Shown piece after piece: positions 25,601-40,683 of a stretch of DNA of 64,000 nucleotides. Positions within the stretch are counted from its first letter, which is position 1. Every line of letters starts with the position of its first letter. The notes beneath the pieces were generated by a model. The model saw only the letters and a list, made by a program, of their open reading frames with translations. It did not search any database and was not told the DNA's origin. The DNA lies in the NCBI GenBank assembly GCA_025331565.1, contig JAFREQ010000009.1:8545501-8609500 (forward strand). The letters are read 5' to 3'. This DNA is from Holacanthus passer. Taxonomy: Eukaryota; Chordata; Actinopteri; Pomacanthidae. The position numbers and the translations under genes were made by a program.

Positions 25601-28600
25601 GTCACAGCCCGCACTGAAACCTGCTTCAGACGTGATTTAAGAGAGATACAAAACCACTTAAGCCTCGATGTGTCAAAAGGTCAGACGTCATCCCGCAGTC
25701 TGTCACACATCTGATAAAGAAGACAATGCACAAGTGTGTGCTGGCAGGTGGTTTCACAGTGGATTGAGCAACATTTGTTGAACAGGAACAATGCTGATTT
25801 GATCATTTCTGCTCATTATAAATACAAAAACTTGCTTCATCGCACCCTTTCAATGGGTCAATCCAATATTTCATCTTTTTATTTTTGTTATTTTTCACTG
25901 AAAATGAAATCAGATAATACATAAATTGTTCTATTATTCTGGATTTTTTTAGTCAGCTTCTTACTGTGAGCAATGAGGTCCTACATGAACACAATCGTTA
26001 TCTTTTTTGTCTTTGCTTTTCTAGTATAGTAGCAATATTTGAATCAAAATCTGATGGCAGTAGTGGGATTGTTTGCTTATTTTCCCAGCACTGTCAATCT
26101 CATCGTACCACACATACAGTCGTGATGAGGCAGATCAAATCTTTTTCTTCCTTACCGAGAATGTTTTTTTTCTGAACTTTGACATCAATTGTTTAGTCAT
26201 GAATATTTGATGTTAAAATCATGTAGGATTTTAAATTAAGTTTTCAGCTTGAAACCACACTGACATGTCATTACTAAAAACATTTTTTTTTCAATTCATA
26301 CAGCTTAATTGAAATTCAATGTGAGTACATTGGGTTGAATCTGATGGACTTGTATATAAAATAAAGACATGGAGAAAATATATCAGTCAGTGTTAACATC
26401 ATATAGCTTGAATGAAGAGCCGGAATAAGATGACATCAGAATATAAGTTGTACTGTCAGACAATGTGGAATAATATGATCTGTTCAACCTTAAAACTACT
26501 TAAAGTATGCTTAGAAGTTCAGTGTCATATGATGATCTACATGTCACAGAAACTTTTACTTTTTATGAACAAACCTGTTATCTCACAGCAGATTTAGTCT
26601 TTAACTGCCATCAAAGTCCAAAGTTTTATCACACCGAGAATACATGTGCAACCTCAACACTACTAGTTTTTAAAGGAAAGAACAAAAAACTTTCAGTGTG
26701 CAGACAAGCAGACATGTTTTATGAAAACTGATGATGAGCGTGGTAATAAACCTCAGCAGACATGATACTTTGACAGGAGAGCATCATCTCTTACTCATTT
26801 CTAGCTCAGAGCCGTGTTTCAGCTTAAAGTTCAACAGTGTGAGTTTCTGGTTGCGTGTTTTTTTTGCTAAAACATGTGCACTGTAGGTGGGTCTTGGCCA
26901 AAGTTCAAGTCGGCGCATTGTGACTCATCAACAACGTGAGCGAGGACTTTGTGTCTCCATCCATCAAACTGACACACACATCGAGATGCCGATGTACGTT
27001 ATCCCAACAACGATCAAGCGCAGTCCTCTGTGTGACCTTGTGTGATCATTTATTACTGGACTGTGACTGGTGAACCAGAGGCATGCGTTTTCTATTTCAG
27101 TGATGAAACAAATCAAGGTTAGTGAAGGCAGAGAGGTGAAGTCATGAAAGAAGGATTAGGAAATAGGTGGAGTCAGTGAAAGTATTAAACTAAAGCCTTT
27201 AGGGAAATGAGAGAGAGACTGTGCTATATGAAGTATAATTCTGGTTTATTACAGCTTAATATTATAGTTTTCTCTCACTTAGGGCGACTTTATTCTCACT
27301 AAACAATTGCAGGGATATGAGACATCACAAAGTCTGATGAGGCAAGAAACACAGGCAATCAGATGATCAGAGAGGTTTAAATAAGCCAACATTTTAGCCA
27401 GATTATCTAAATCAGTTTATTTGAAGGTAAAACTGAAAGTTGTTCTATAAACTAGGACGGGTGTTTGGGTGACGGCTTGTGAACTATTACCATTTGCCTT
27501 GGTTGGTTCTTCCAAAAAAGTTTAAACAGTCTGGGGGTTTGTTTGTAACCTGTCAGTCTGATCATGTGGCTCATGTTTTGTTCTATGTCGGGGTTTTTTT
27601 AAAAATGATGTAGGCATGTTCCCAGACCTCACAAATTAACCTAGTGAGTACAACTAAACCACAAGTCGATAAGAAGATTCTTTGTCGACCAAGTTCTCAC
27701 TGGTCTTTGAGAGTACAGTGTAAGTCACGGTTTTGAAGTCTGGTCTTGAAGACAGTCAACAAGGCTGGACAGTTTATACAAGTTATAATAATATAATAAC
27801 TTATAACACACCATCAGGAGGCCCCATCTGAAACCACGCACACACCTCCTAACGGTGTGTGTGAGATCGTGGTTGTGCACGTGGTGTGTGTGCTGCAAGC
27901 TTCGGTGTTCAGTGGTTTGTGACCACGTGTTTGTCATAAAACAAACTGCTGACTTCAGTTAATGGCTGATGTTGAACTGAACAGCTTCCTCCAACAGTTT
28001 GTGCAAAGTCACTGAGTTGTTCATTCTGTGACACACACACACACACACACACAGATTTCCTAAGTGAGAAGTAACTGTGAGTCAGTGTCACCGTACATCA
28101 ATCTAAAGTCTGGTGTGACTCTCAAATGCCGAGGGTGTGAGGTACACACACACACACTAAAATTTAATGACATACATCATGGGAACTTGCGTTTTGTCCC
28201 CATAAGGAAGGCGACCCCACAATGTGTTTATGTGCAAGCAATACATGGACACGAATACATGCACAAACTCACACACAGACAGAGAAGAACACACACACAT
28301 ACACATATAAACACACTGTCGGCTTTTAAGTTCCAGGAATATTTCTTATTCTCACAGGACTGACATTTTTCCAGCTCTTGTCCACAACAGGAAGAGTTGC
28401 TCACAAATGTTCTGACCTAATGATAATGGAATGTAACGGCAACAACAGAATTATTTAAATGATCGACCACATATGAAACATTAATCAGTGATTTTATGAG
28501 GGGTTTTTGTATTGAGCACACAAAATATACACTCTGAAGACATCACTGATAGTCATTAGTCCTGCACTTCATCAAAAACTACCTTGTGATAAAAAAAAAA

Positions 28601-30527
28601 AAACAATGATGGCAGCCTCAGCAGTCCAAATACTAACCTTCTGGTATCCCAAATGTTTTTCCTATTCAAGACAAAATAACTATAACACAGCTAATTTAGT
28701 ATATGGGCTGAACATCATTCCTGCCTTTCATCCAGACCCGATCTAGTCAAAACATTTTTCAAGGTCTTGAAATGGCCGAGTTCAAATTTCCACGCATTTC
28801 CAGAAGCTGAAGGAAGCCTGGGAACACAACAGTGATCTAACTCTGCCCGTGTAGACTGACTCTGTCCTGTGAGAATCACGGAGCATCTTTATAGACACAT
28901 GAATCACACTGGTCATAAACAAACAGCCTGTCTGCTCACAGTGAAGATCACTACCAGGAAAACAAACATACACACATACACAATCATGAAAATGTACACA
29001 CACTATAAAAGGAGTGGAACAAGAGCAGTGAATTATCTGTATCTGAGGTTTTCAGTTCTCATGAGTCTACTGGACTCCCACACATCAGACATATATACAC
29101 ATAATACCAATGCTACAAACACACACACACACACACACAGTCACACAGTCATAACATTCATTCACCCCTGTCAGTCTGCCAGGTCTGATTTTGGGTGCCA
29201 CAGCAAACCTATTTTGCACTTCTATAACACTGCTTTACTCACGATGGGCAGTTTTAAAAACAATTCAAAATCAATGAAGCAGAAGCAGAGAAATCCCCTT
29301 TTTTATTCAACGTGTTCTTCTTCCACGTCAAAACCTGGCACCTACATACCCACGATGCAACTCAACCATTTGGTTGAAGATTAAGGGTTGTTATGCCAGT
29401 AACAGTAGCCTCAAGCCACTAGTCCCAAGCAAAGACGAGAAGCAGGTCTCGAAACATTATGAAGAAGAAATGCATTTAATTTTACATCTCTGACAATGCA
29501 GGATAAAGAAGAGGAGATCAGGTAACAGTGACGTAATGCCATATTAAACATTGCAGCTGGAGCAAGATCAACTTTTGCTTCTTGCTCTTTAGTGTGAGTG
29601 TGTTGATCTCGTCAGCTCGTCTTAAAGAAAAAGCAAGAAGAGGAGAAAAACACTAAAAATTTAAAATCAAATTAAAACAACCTCTCTGCATCTTTCTCTC
29701 CCGCTCCACTCTCACCGTTTCCAAATAAGCACTCCTGGAATGTGAGAGTATAATTTTGTTTACAGGACAAATATGAGCAGCACACAAAGTCAAACACAAG
29801 ACTCTTCAGAGAAACTAGAAATTAATAATTCATTGAGTAGTCTGTCTGCAATTAGTGAAATAAAAAATTTATCAGCACAGGATCGAATGAAAATAGTCCT
29901 TCTTCTACTCTAGGTGAGTCGTTAAATAGCTGTCCAAGACCTTAAACATGACCTCAATTTACCTGACATAGATTTTATCTGAGACACACTTTCATTGAGA
30001 AAAAAGCAACAGTACTTGAGTAAAGAGAGAAGACTGAAATATCGCTTCAAACCCAGAGAATTCAGTCACTATCCAGAACTATTCATAACTCCTGGCTCCA
30101 GCTGTAACTTTCTATCCAGAGTGCAACGGTGAAAAATCCCTCCCTGGCATGCTGACACTAAATGCCGCCCTCTCCAAAAAGGTCTCAGCGGATTACTCCA
30201 CATGTGGGGTCTCTCCACAACACCCTCGATATCCGGCCTCCCACGGGGGAAAATCTCACCGAGACGAGTGGCGGGGAGAAAGTCGAAAAGGATCTCCTGG
30301 ATTACTGGACCCGACTAATGACTGTTTGGAGGCAATGACATAATCGACATGTGGGAAATAAATGTGTGTGAAAGAGCGAGATTAAGACAATGAAGCGTAA
30401 TTTTCCCACCCTGTGGGATTTGAGTGCACGTGTACATGTACACAGAGTGGATACAGCAGATGTGCTGTGTTTTTTTTTGTGCTTGAAGTGTGTAAGTACG
30501 CAGAGGGAGGAAGAGATTCTCAGGTCG

Positions 30528-30584
<57 letters not shown>

Positions 30585-33500
30585 TGGGAGTATTGACAGC
30601 TGACTGACAGCAGGCGAGATGATGTCCTCCCGCCTTCACTAAGAGCTTATATAATGGGGATCAATTAGTGAAGAGCACGCCCTTTAGGACCAGCAACACA
30701 GCTCTCCTACCATCTCTGTCTGTCTGCACAAGGTCACAGCTGTCTCAAACCTCATTTACTCATTTCACCTTCCTCCTGCCTTTACTTGAGCTCTTTTCAG
30801 ACTTGACACTTCATCCATATGTTAAAGTGACGGCATTATGTCATTTAAACATAATTGACTTTGACGTTAATGTTCCTAACGGCCTCATGCAGACAGCACA
30901 TTTATGGAAAGAGCTGCTGCTTGTAAACAACAGTTAGTCAGACAGCATCACTAATGGATTTTTTTTTTTTTTTATAATCAATGACTGTCATAAGCGTCCC
31001 TCACTCTCATGACTGTGAATGATCAGTTTAATCATTTATTGTTATTAGAGAGCCAATTGTGCCGCCTGTCAACTAATATCTGAAAGTGCAAAAGCATCGA
31101 ATGACTTGGACGTTAAGTTGGGACTCTGGTCTAAGTCCTATTTACTCACATCCTGCAGGCAAGGTGTTTTGCAGGATTACTCATCCACAGAGCTGGCATG
31201 AATAAACACTGGAAATACACAGAGCGAGTGCTGGTCATATCATTACTGTGGTTGTATGAGGGTTTTTTAACCTCTTAAGCACTGGTTGCATTTTAAGAAA
31301 CTCTTTCACAGTGTTTGCTAAACTGAGAGATGATGACTGAGATAATCTATTTGTTACAGTGATCTTACTGTTAATCTAAGTCAGACTTTTAAAAAAATGT
31401 CAACTTGACTTTTGTCCTTCAGATATGAGACCAACATATTAATGCTGTAAGATTAACATAATGATGAGAACTGCAAGTAACAATTATTTTAATCATAGAT
31501 TAATCTGCAGATTAATTAATTAATTGTCTTTAACATGAAGAAAAGTGAAAATGCCCTTAGTCATTTCTCATAACATGATTTGAAAGTCACCTTTATTACT
31601 ACTTCTTTATTTCTTTCTGCATGCATTCTTCTGCACCTTCAATGTTAATCAGTCATTTCATCGCAGGGTTTGGTGGAGGTTTGATTCAAACAAAGTTAAT
31701 ATTTGGTGAAGCAGATATCATGATAATTATCCCTTCAGTAGTACAGTGAGGACTGTTCATGGCCACTTGAATGAAAGACAGAGCTACAAACATTTTTAAG
31801 CCACCATTGAAGTCTAGAGGTGGTGATTTGGGTGGAGTTTGACTTCAACCTCCTGCAGCCTGGCACGCCACCAAATCAGGCCCTTAAAACCCTTAAAGTA
31901 GTCGTTGCTAATCTCCTTGTAGAGGTGATTGACTCACACAGCGTTTTAGACATTTTCTTGATCGTCCGGTCTTTGTTTCTCTCAAAAGACTGTACATTCA
32001 TAAAAAATTGATTCTTTTGCCTAAATGATGTGAGTAGTATTCTGGATTTTGACTATCCAACATTTTGTCACAGCTTTGTGAAAAAAAGGGGCTTAGAAGC
32101 TTTAGCAAAGATTCAATCAAATTAACTATATTATGTTTATGATATTATTATCTCTATTTAACAGTGTTTTGTGTAGCAGCTGGCTGTGCTCTGGCGAAGA
32201 AGAGGAAACATCAGAAAGACAGACTTAGGAGGGAAGAGAGATATAGAGTCCTATTACAATATATTATAAAGACAAATACAAAACTATAAATAAACAGTGA
32301 GAAATTTGGGCCTTTTTCATCAATTTACAACTGATCTATCATACGGCAGAATAAGTATTAGTGTAGGATGTTTCTCGTCTGTTCATGAAATGTTATTTTG
32401 GTGGCTGACCACAGGTGTGAAGTCGTGAAAGCAGTGAGGAGTAATGACAGCAGATGGCAGCAGGTAAGAGATGTCTGATCTTGTCTGATAACACCTCAGT
32501 GTAACGAACACTGCTCAACCTCCTCAACCAATGATCTATCTGACTCCAAATCCACAGATCATTTACAAACAGGCGCACGAAACAATACCACAATACCTCA
32601 TGATGTATAGAAAACACCGTGCACATGTCCAGGCCAGCGTGTCATATGTGTTACTGAAAGAAGCTGAAGGACATCCTGCATGTGCTCACAAGTTTTGGTT
32701 AAAAGAGGGTATTTATATAATGCTTCCAAAACTTCTTGAGAGATTATTGAGCTTTATTTTATCCTATCAAATTTGACACTGACTTCCATTTCAGAATTTA
32801 AGTAAGCAGCCAGTTAACAGGACTGAGATAATCTTGTTTTGGTTAAGCAGCTCTTGTTCAGTGACTCAGCTTAATTTCAAATGCTTTTAGAAAACAAACA
32901 AACATCAATTCAGGCAAACACCAACACATTTTGCTTTATCAACGGTTTTTGGGACCCCTGTTGGGTCGGCGCTGCGTACAACGCCTACCACCATCTGTCA
33001 CAAGCTGCGGCTTATAGCCATGCTTAACAACAAGGCCGACCGCTCGACGCCGCTAAGCTCCAGACAGGTGGAGGGAAGAAGAGGAGGTAGAGATAAGGGT
33101 CAAAGAAAGAAAGAGCAAGAGCGTGTGTGGAAGGTCAGACTCATAATCCAAAACTGCACAGCTTTTATCCGGGCTGAAGCAACGAGAGTCTGACATTTAG
33201 ACGGTGGGACGTGTTCATCACGGTGAGCCAGAAGGCAGCTATTCAGATATCTTTAAAAAAATATACTATCGTCAAGCACTGAAAAGCACATTAACACAGT
33301 ACGTTATTATTTCAACTTCATTTTCAAGACCAAATTTTGCATGATTACATCTTTACACATCCACACTAGGGCCTGAAAACTGCTGTTATGTTTCTTTTAT
33401 AACTGTTTGGAAATCATGTGCTTGCCATTACTCTTCCCTCTTTTCTTTACAACATTTCACTGACTTTTACTCTTCTTGTGGAACGGTTTGCTACAAAACT

Positions 33501-36500
33501 GTGTCAAGTTCAAATCCCTTTTTTCACTGAAAGGCAACTAAACTTTAGTAGACCAAACTAAACTGAGTTAAGTCCTTAAAGTGATCAGTAACAATGCAGA
33601 ACATGCAATGCTAATAAGCTTGTGGTGACAATGTTAACTTGCTGATGTTGTAGCAGCTTAAGACTACCATATTCACTATCGTAGTTTAGCAGGCTAACAA
33701 TTGCTAATTAGCACTAAAACCACTGTACAACTGAGACTGACGAGAATAAAACAAAGTACTGGACAAGTTTAAATTTTGATGTGATCTTGGCGCTGGATGA
33801 AAAGGGATCACAAACGTTATTACAGTTCATCTTGAGAGGAACGTGAACGTCTATACCAAGTAATCTATCCGATAGTTGTCGGGACATGTAATTCAAAAAC
33901 ATAAATGTCAACCTCATGGTAGCACTGGAGAAAAACTGTCACTATCAGAATGCATCCTCTGGGAACCATGACTGTCTGAACTAAATCAGTCCATGAGAGG
34001 TCCTTAAAGTGATCAGTAACGTCTGCATATTTAAATATCAACATTTGCACGCATATCATGTGATATCACTGGAAGCTCCAGAACAGCAACTAAATAGACC
34101 CTGTGTTCCGATTGCTATGCGTCTTGCCATTTCCACAGTCACAAATAAATTCAAATCATGTATGCTGCGTACATTCAACATCTAACAACGTTCATATTTG
34201 CACACAATAGAGAGGCAAAACAACAAAACAAAGCAAAATGCCAAAGAATTACTGTAGTTGAATCTGACTGTAGAAATAGAGACTATGTAAGAGTTGAAAT
34301 ACTAGATATTCTGTGTGGGAGTATATGAGTGTGTGGGAGGATAGAAGAGAGAAAAGATTTTAAAAAGAGCCTGATCTCCTTTCGATCTGCTCGCAAAGAT
34401 CAGGCAGCAGTGTGAGCAACTTTTGCATTCAGACCTGCTATATCACCCACACTGAAGCAACAAGCAGCCAAAGACCAAGTCTAGCTTCACCCCCTCTTCC
34501 CCGAGTCGCTGTGTACCTGCAGGATGAGAACGAAGTAGTCGACGGGCTTGCCTCTCTGGTAGACGTAATGATGGGGCGAGCGCTTGTCGCTTTCATTGAA
34601 CTTGATCTCCTGGATCACATCTGGGTGGCGCAGGATTCTCAGCAGCACCTTGTCTGAGATCTGAGATGGGCTGAACAAGCTCACCTCTGCAGGAAGAGAG
34701 GAGAAGGGGTTTTACTTTTAGGACAATCATTTTTCCTTTAACTTAACTTTTAACTTATTCCTAGAAATGTGGGCTCTTGTATCTCATTGTATCTTTTAAG
34801 AATGTAAATAATGGTTGAGTGAAAAACTGTAAAGCTGCAGTAATTAGTCTGTAAATCAATTACTTAATCAGCAGAAAAATAGTTTCTCAACTACTTTGAT
34901 AATTGATTAATTGTCAGTCATTTTTCAAACAAAATCACTGGACATTAATTATCTTTGGATTTTGGACGACACATTGACAGTAATGTTGATTAATGTGCAT
35001 TGCCCCTGTTAAAACAAATAACTGGTGAAAAGCATTTGGCTTATGTGCATTTCTCCACTGCTACAGGCCAGGCTATTTATGGCTCCACCATAAATGCCTT
35101 CAACCCCACCCAAACTGAGAGCAAAGAAAAAGTCTCCGCTGCAAACAAAACCCTATGTAATACACAGTGACAGGTGAGGCATATATGACCAATGTTGGTA
35201 TTCATCCTCTGAAAGGTTTACATATTAAGTCAACAAGTCCATCTGGTTTACTCAAAAAAAATGAGTTCCTGCAATGGCTCTGATGAAATGTTCCATGACT
35301 TTTCAATGATTTTCAAGTCAGAACACTTTCACAGGCTATAAATTTTATATCTTCCTGGTTTGTTAATGCTTTTGTTCTCTGCTCCAAAAAAATCTGCAGA
35401 CGGGCAGAGCTCGCTCTTGCAAAACACCTTAAACTTGGAATGAAGCATTACATTATGGTGTTATTATGCACTTAAAATGTACAGATAATCCCCTGTGTGG
35501 AATGCATCTCTCAAAGATCAGAGATACTCCACATATGCCGTGTCAGGTATTAATGGCAATGGAGACCGGACACAATCTAAAAAGAGCTTGGTAATGATCA
35601 ATGATGTAAACAAGAAAAAAAAAAGAAAGAGGGAAATGTTAACTGGACCGAAAACAGAACCTCGAGAAAAACGAAAAATCCAATTCCTGCATAATGAATC
35701 AAGAAAGAAAAATGAAAGATGAGATGAGATAGAAAACATAAACCAAGCTGATGTTATGCCTGCAGAGGAGCAGACTCTGGCACGCTTCTGCACCACAGTG
35801 TCGGTGAGACCAGGAAGTGCTACGTAATGCTAGAAGCAGCTAGCGCTAACGCTAGCTAACCAGTCACACATATTCTCAAGTGATTTGTAGCAGCGTCGAG
35901 GCATCACATCCAGCTGGCCAACATCCAGAGTCTTCTTGTGGTGGTAAGCACAGGCGGGCACACCACTTGGATCTTAAATAGATCTTCCAAGTAAATAAAC
36001 ACATTTGAACCTCCTCCCAGCATGTATGGACCTGCCTCGCTTGTCACACGGCAAGAATCCATCACGTCCTGACATCTCGAGGATAATCGTGTTCTGGCTA
36101 TATTTCGAAGACACATGCTTACATGTGCAGTTGGGGGAACAAGTTATAAATGATCTACTGGCTGTTTCAGTGATATTATGACTGTGTGTGTCTGTGTTTG
36201 TGTTTCACTCCATTCCCCACCTGTGGCCAGGAAGCGATGGGCGGCCAGCAGCAGCTGAGGAGAGACCTTCACTTTGGATTCGCTCTCGTGTTTGAAGGCG
36301 GAGAAGTCTCTCTTATTCTTATTGGGTGCCACCTTTTTCCTGGTGCGGTTATCAGCTGAGAAGTGACACAGGAGACAAAGATATGAATTTAAAAAATGTA
36401 GAGTTAAAAGACGAAACGGTACAAATCCTTTCTGCTGCTTATTGCTTAACGAAGAAAACCTATACCAATGTCTAAATACCTGAAAATAAAGTTTAGTAAA

Positions 36501-39500
36501 GTTTACATTCATGTCAAGGGTAGAACAACAGCAGATATCAATAATGAAGTAATTAAATAACTCAGACTAAGATGAATAGTAAAGACAAGTTAAATGTGAA
36601 TTCAAGTTTTAAGAAGTGACAAACAAAAGCAAAGTCGAACTCACTGTAAAGGTCTGATTCATCCAGAATCTCTGATTTTATTATCTCCTCGATCACGTCT
36701 TCAAGGGTGACCAACCCCAACACCTCGTAGAAAGGATCTCCCTCCCCTTCATTGTTAACCTTCTGGACAATGGCCAGGTGGGATTTTCCTAAGGGGAAAC
36801 AAAGTGAGTCATTAGTGGGATTTTCAGATGATCAGTCCTTCTATTCATCAAGGCTTCCCAATCAAGCACACAAAAGCAGCTGCAAGGATATGGCCAAAAT
36901 GTTTACCCTGACTATTCTTCTAGATGTTGTGATCAAGACAATTTCTAATTTGTAACAATCAGAGAAGCAAACTGTCAACTACAACCAAGAAATGTGGTTA
37001 CAGATGCTTGTGGTCTCATAACAGATAGAGCACATCTACCAATAATGAATCGTTGTTTTGATTTGTCTCCTGGTAAAGTGCTGTACCAACGGCACCTCAA
37101 CTGAGCCACCATTAGTCACATATGAACAGCAGTAAAACTAATCAAAGCAGAGCTAAATAATAAAGTGAAAGTGTGATGATGATATCGACATTACTGTTGT
37201 GTTTTGCTCACGTTGGCGTGTGCAGTGAAAGGTGCTTTTGCGAGTCTCAGCTTTATTTTACATCAAATATAAAATGAAACAGCGTACAACTTGATGAGCC
37301 GTAAGCATATTTGTACAATGACTGTTGAATGTTCATCTGATATGATGAACAGCGTTTGCACATTACATCATGCAAACCTGGCCGAGCCCCTCGATCGTGA
37401 AAAACAATCATATCAGGATGGATTTCTATTTGATAGCAGCTCTGCTCTAACATTAACCCGTCTGCCCACGCCTTCTGCTTGCACCACAAATAGCCTGTTA
37501 ATGTGTACATGTCGTTACAGCTGGGGTTGGGTCTGGACTTCGGCCATGAGCGTTACTGTACAACACGAAAACACAAATGTACACTAAGACGCACACACCC
37601 TGTTGAACTCTTCACATGACAAACTGTTCAAAGTGCAGATGGACGCTGGGCGGCTGCAGACTCTCAGACAACCCGATGGTGATGCTCTGAAATATTAATG
37701 ACCTTGCCAGAGAGAAGCACTCAGAGGATATCTGGGAGTTTGGTCCCCGGGGGGATAATTTCCTCCCCTCCCACCCAGACAAACACACAGTGCACATATG
37801 GGGATACACATGCAAGCAACTGGTTTAAACCACCCACTATCTCACAAATTCATGCACACACACCATTAAGAGATTGGATTTGAGCAGCAGGACGGCTGAG
37901 AGTGAGCGAGACAATTTGATTCCCAAATATAGGAGGGTTTTATTTTCATTCTCCCCAAAACCACAACTTATCAAGTCGTGATACAGGATAAAACAAGAGA
38001 GAAGAAGAGGTTGAAAGAATCAGATCAAACTGACGACAGCCTCCTGTTTCCAAAAAGAGAGAAGCAGATCAATGGGATTTACAAAGAGCTCATATGACCA
38101 GCAATTAAAAGAAGACCAAAGGCTATAAGTGTTTTGTCTTTCTGTGCGTGTGTGTGTGTGTCCTTGATGTCTGCCTGCACGTCCTGGCAAAGTGGCCGCT
38201 GCTGGCACGATGACACAAACACAGTCCTCACATTCTCAGCTTTGACCTTGCTTGCTTTTACTACATGAATAGAGAGGCAGGACTTTGAGGAATCCATTTC
38301 CCACAAGGCCGGCTTTACTGCGGGAGTGTGTGATGTCACAACATGAGATGTCAGGGTGGGCGGGTGATGCACTGTATATTTAGTCTGGACGCTCAAGTCT
38401 CGAGAGGAAGCAGCAAGGCTAGAAAGTCATCGTCCAAACAGTTCTTATTACAGCATGAGGAATGATGGAAGAATTTCACTCCAAGTTCTTTTATCAAGGA
38501 CCTTTCCAGAAAATTCAGTCATCATTTAGCCCATAAAATGTCTGATGTAATGGCATTTCACAGCAAAACACTCATTTTTACAAATAGCTTATTTTGTCTG
38601 ACAAAAAGTCAAAAGTCAAAGGTGTTGATCTTTTATTGATTTGAATAAAAAAAGAAGAGAACATTGTGAATAGCAAATGTTTTGGCATTTTTACCAAATG
38701 AATGACAATTCAATCAGCTAATCCATAATCAACTCATCATTCAGCCCAACATGGTAAACAAACTGAAGCAACATGGGGTTCAGTTTCTTGCTCAAGGACA
38801 CTTCAACACGTAGAGAGGAGGGTTCAGGGAACAAACCACCAACCAAACGATTAATAGCCCACCGGCTCTGAGCCACAGCCACTCTCCACACATGACACAT
38901 GAATCCCAGTGGCATCACGTAGTTTCAGTCATCACCACACACATTTCATAATAGTCACCCTGACGCGGTTTTCATACATATTTAATATCTGGAGACCATA
39001 TGCTGCAGAAGTAGTTCATGTGAACTTGTTATATAATATATGCTCAAAACCACCAATCGAGCTAGGACCAGGTGGAAAACAAGTGTCTGTTATAAACACA
39101 TGTTGATCACGTTGTCAAATACAGATCTTTCCTTCGCTACACTCTTCTGTGTTTTGTCCACCTCAGCATGTTATGTTCCAAAGCTGCTCTCCTTTAATAC
39201 AGCATTTCATCATACCAGTGAAAGTCAGAGTGTGGGAATGCCAAGAATTACTTGGCCACACCAGTACAAGTGACAACCAGATTGGCAAAATACACAGATT
39301 CACTCCGGCAGACAACAAATCTACTATCTCTCCTCTTTCCTTCTTATTAGCAAAATACAGTGTTCATTTTTATCCGCTGCTGATTGTCACTTTCACTGGT
39401 TACAGTGACAAACTGCAGCTATCTAATTAACGTTAAGTCCGCGAGTAACTTGATGACAGGCGGGTTTGTGTGTCTGTACGCCTCATGTCAACTTCAGGAG

Positions 39501-40628
39501 TCATGTTCTCCCTGTCAAATTCCATGTCAATCATTTAAGCTGATCAGCCTCTAATAGTTTTGAACCACAATCTTCAGTATCTGGATCAAACAGTTTGTAA
39601 AATAAATAAATAAGGCAAATTAGTAGCTACAGCTGTTATTTATCATTTATTATGTGCCAGAAGCCTATGTAATCAGCAATGCATATCTTCTGTTAATACG
39701 GATATAACTATTTCTACTATGAAGCCTTTGCTGAGAATCTGTCACAAGGATGAATTCAGTTCTGTGTCATTTAGGTAAATGTAAGTATCTGATTGGATCC
39801 AGCAAGGGCAGATACCAAATATGAAAGGACTCAAAAAAAAACTGATAGGGACATTCTTAATTATGTATTCATGGGGATAAGCAGTAGCACCTGGATGGGC
39901 ACACTAGTCTGCACTTTCTGAAAAACAGTGCACACCCTCATGATGTACCGTGAGGCGTTGTGTTGTTTACCTCATGCAGCAAACACCAGATGCACACATG
40001 TACAGACAGAAATAGTAGTCAAGGTCAGTGGAGTACATGTGTTAAAATTGGTGATTTTCAAGAGCACTGACATGTGCGGACGCTAAGACAGTGGGAAAAA
40101 AAATATGTGTGTGTTGCCCTTGATGCTGTACTAGTAAGGTTAACTGAGTCCCAATACATCCTCACACAGTTATGAACAATCCTGTATTTCTGACCCTCCT
40201 GTCAAACAAGACTGCCCCTCTCTTGATAACTGACAGTCCATTGATTTTCACTTAAGCTTAATCTCTTCATGTGCCATCTCCCACCCCCAACATCCTATTT
40301 CATCAGGAATTACATCGCATAAAGGAGGGATGATATCATTTCATGGGAACTTGATCGTGTGATTGTGCCACACTGCAGAGCATTAGTCAACAGTGTCCCA
40401 CGCTAAGAAAGCCTCGAAGAGCATTCATTAGCTCATCGTTGTTCATTCCATACGAGATCACTGTAGCAACGAGAAGAGAGACATCATGTAATGGAAAAGG
40501 CACTCTGTGTGTGTTTGTGTGTGTGTGACCTCTCCCTGTGGTGCTGAGTCAATATTTCAGAGGAAGTAGGACCCCGGGGGACATACTTACCCCCAGTTAC
40601 TGCACTTGAGAGTCTATTGACTCCTTCA

Positions 40629-40683
<55 letters not shown>

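Larger units (their letters stand above)
21531..34516 (-). other. cnnm4: cnnm4 intron 4
   Basis: About 13 kb. Contents are family B copies (21992, 23918, 31465), a G13 homopolymer, a 20-base poly(A), (CA)/(GT) microsatellites and the direct-repeat-flanked element at 33572-34020. No nested gene recognised on either strand. Confidence 0.8.

Noticed and set aside
28869..29384. 171-codon plus-strand frame in cnnm4 intron 4
   Set aside because: Rich in Thr/His from CA repeats, no domain, no splice or promoter support.
30430..30443. 14-bp palindrome GTGTACATGTACAC
   Set aside because: Near alternating purine-pyrimidine sequence close to a GT microsatellite; likely a chance by-product.
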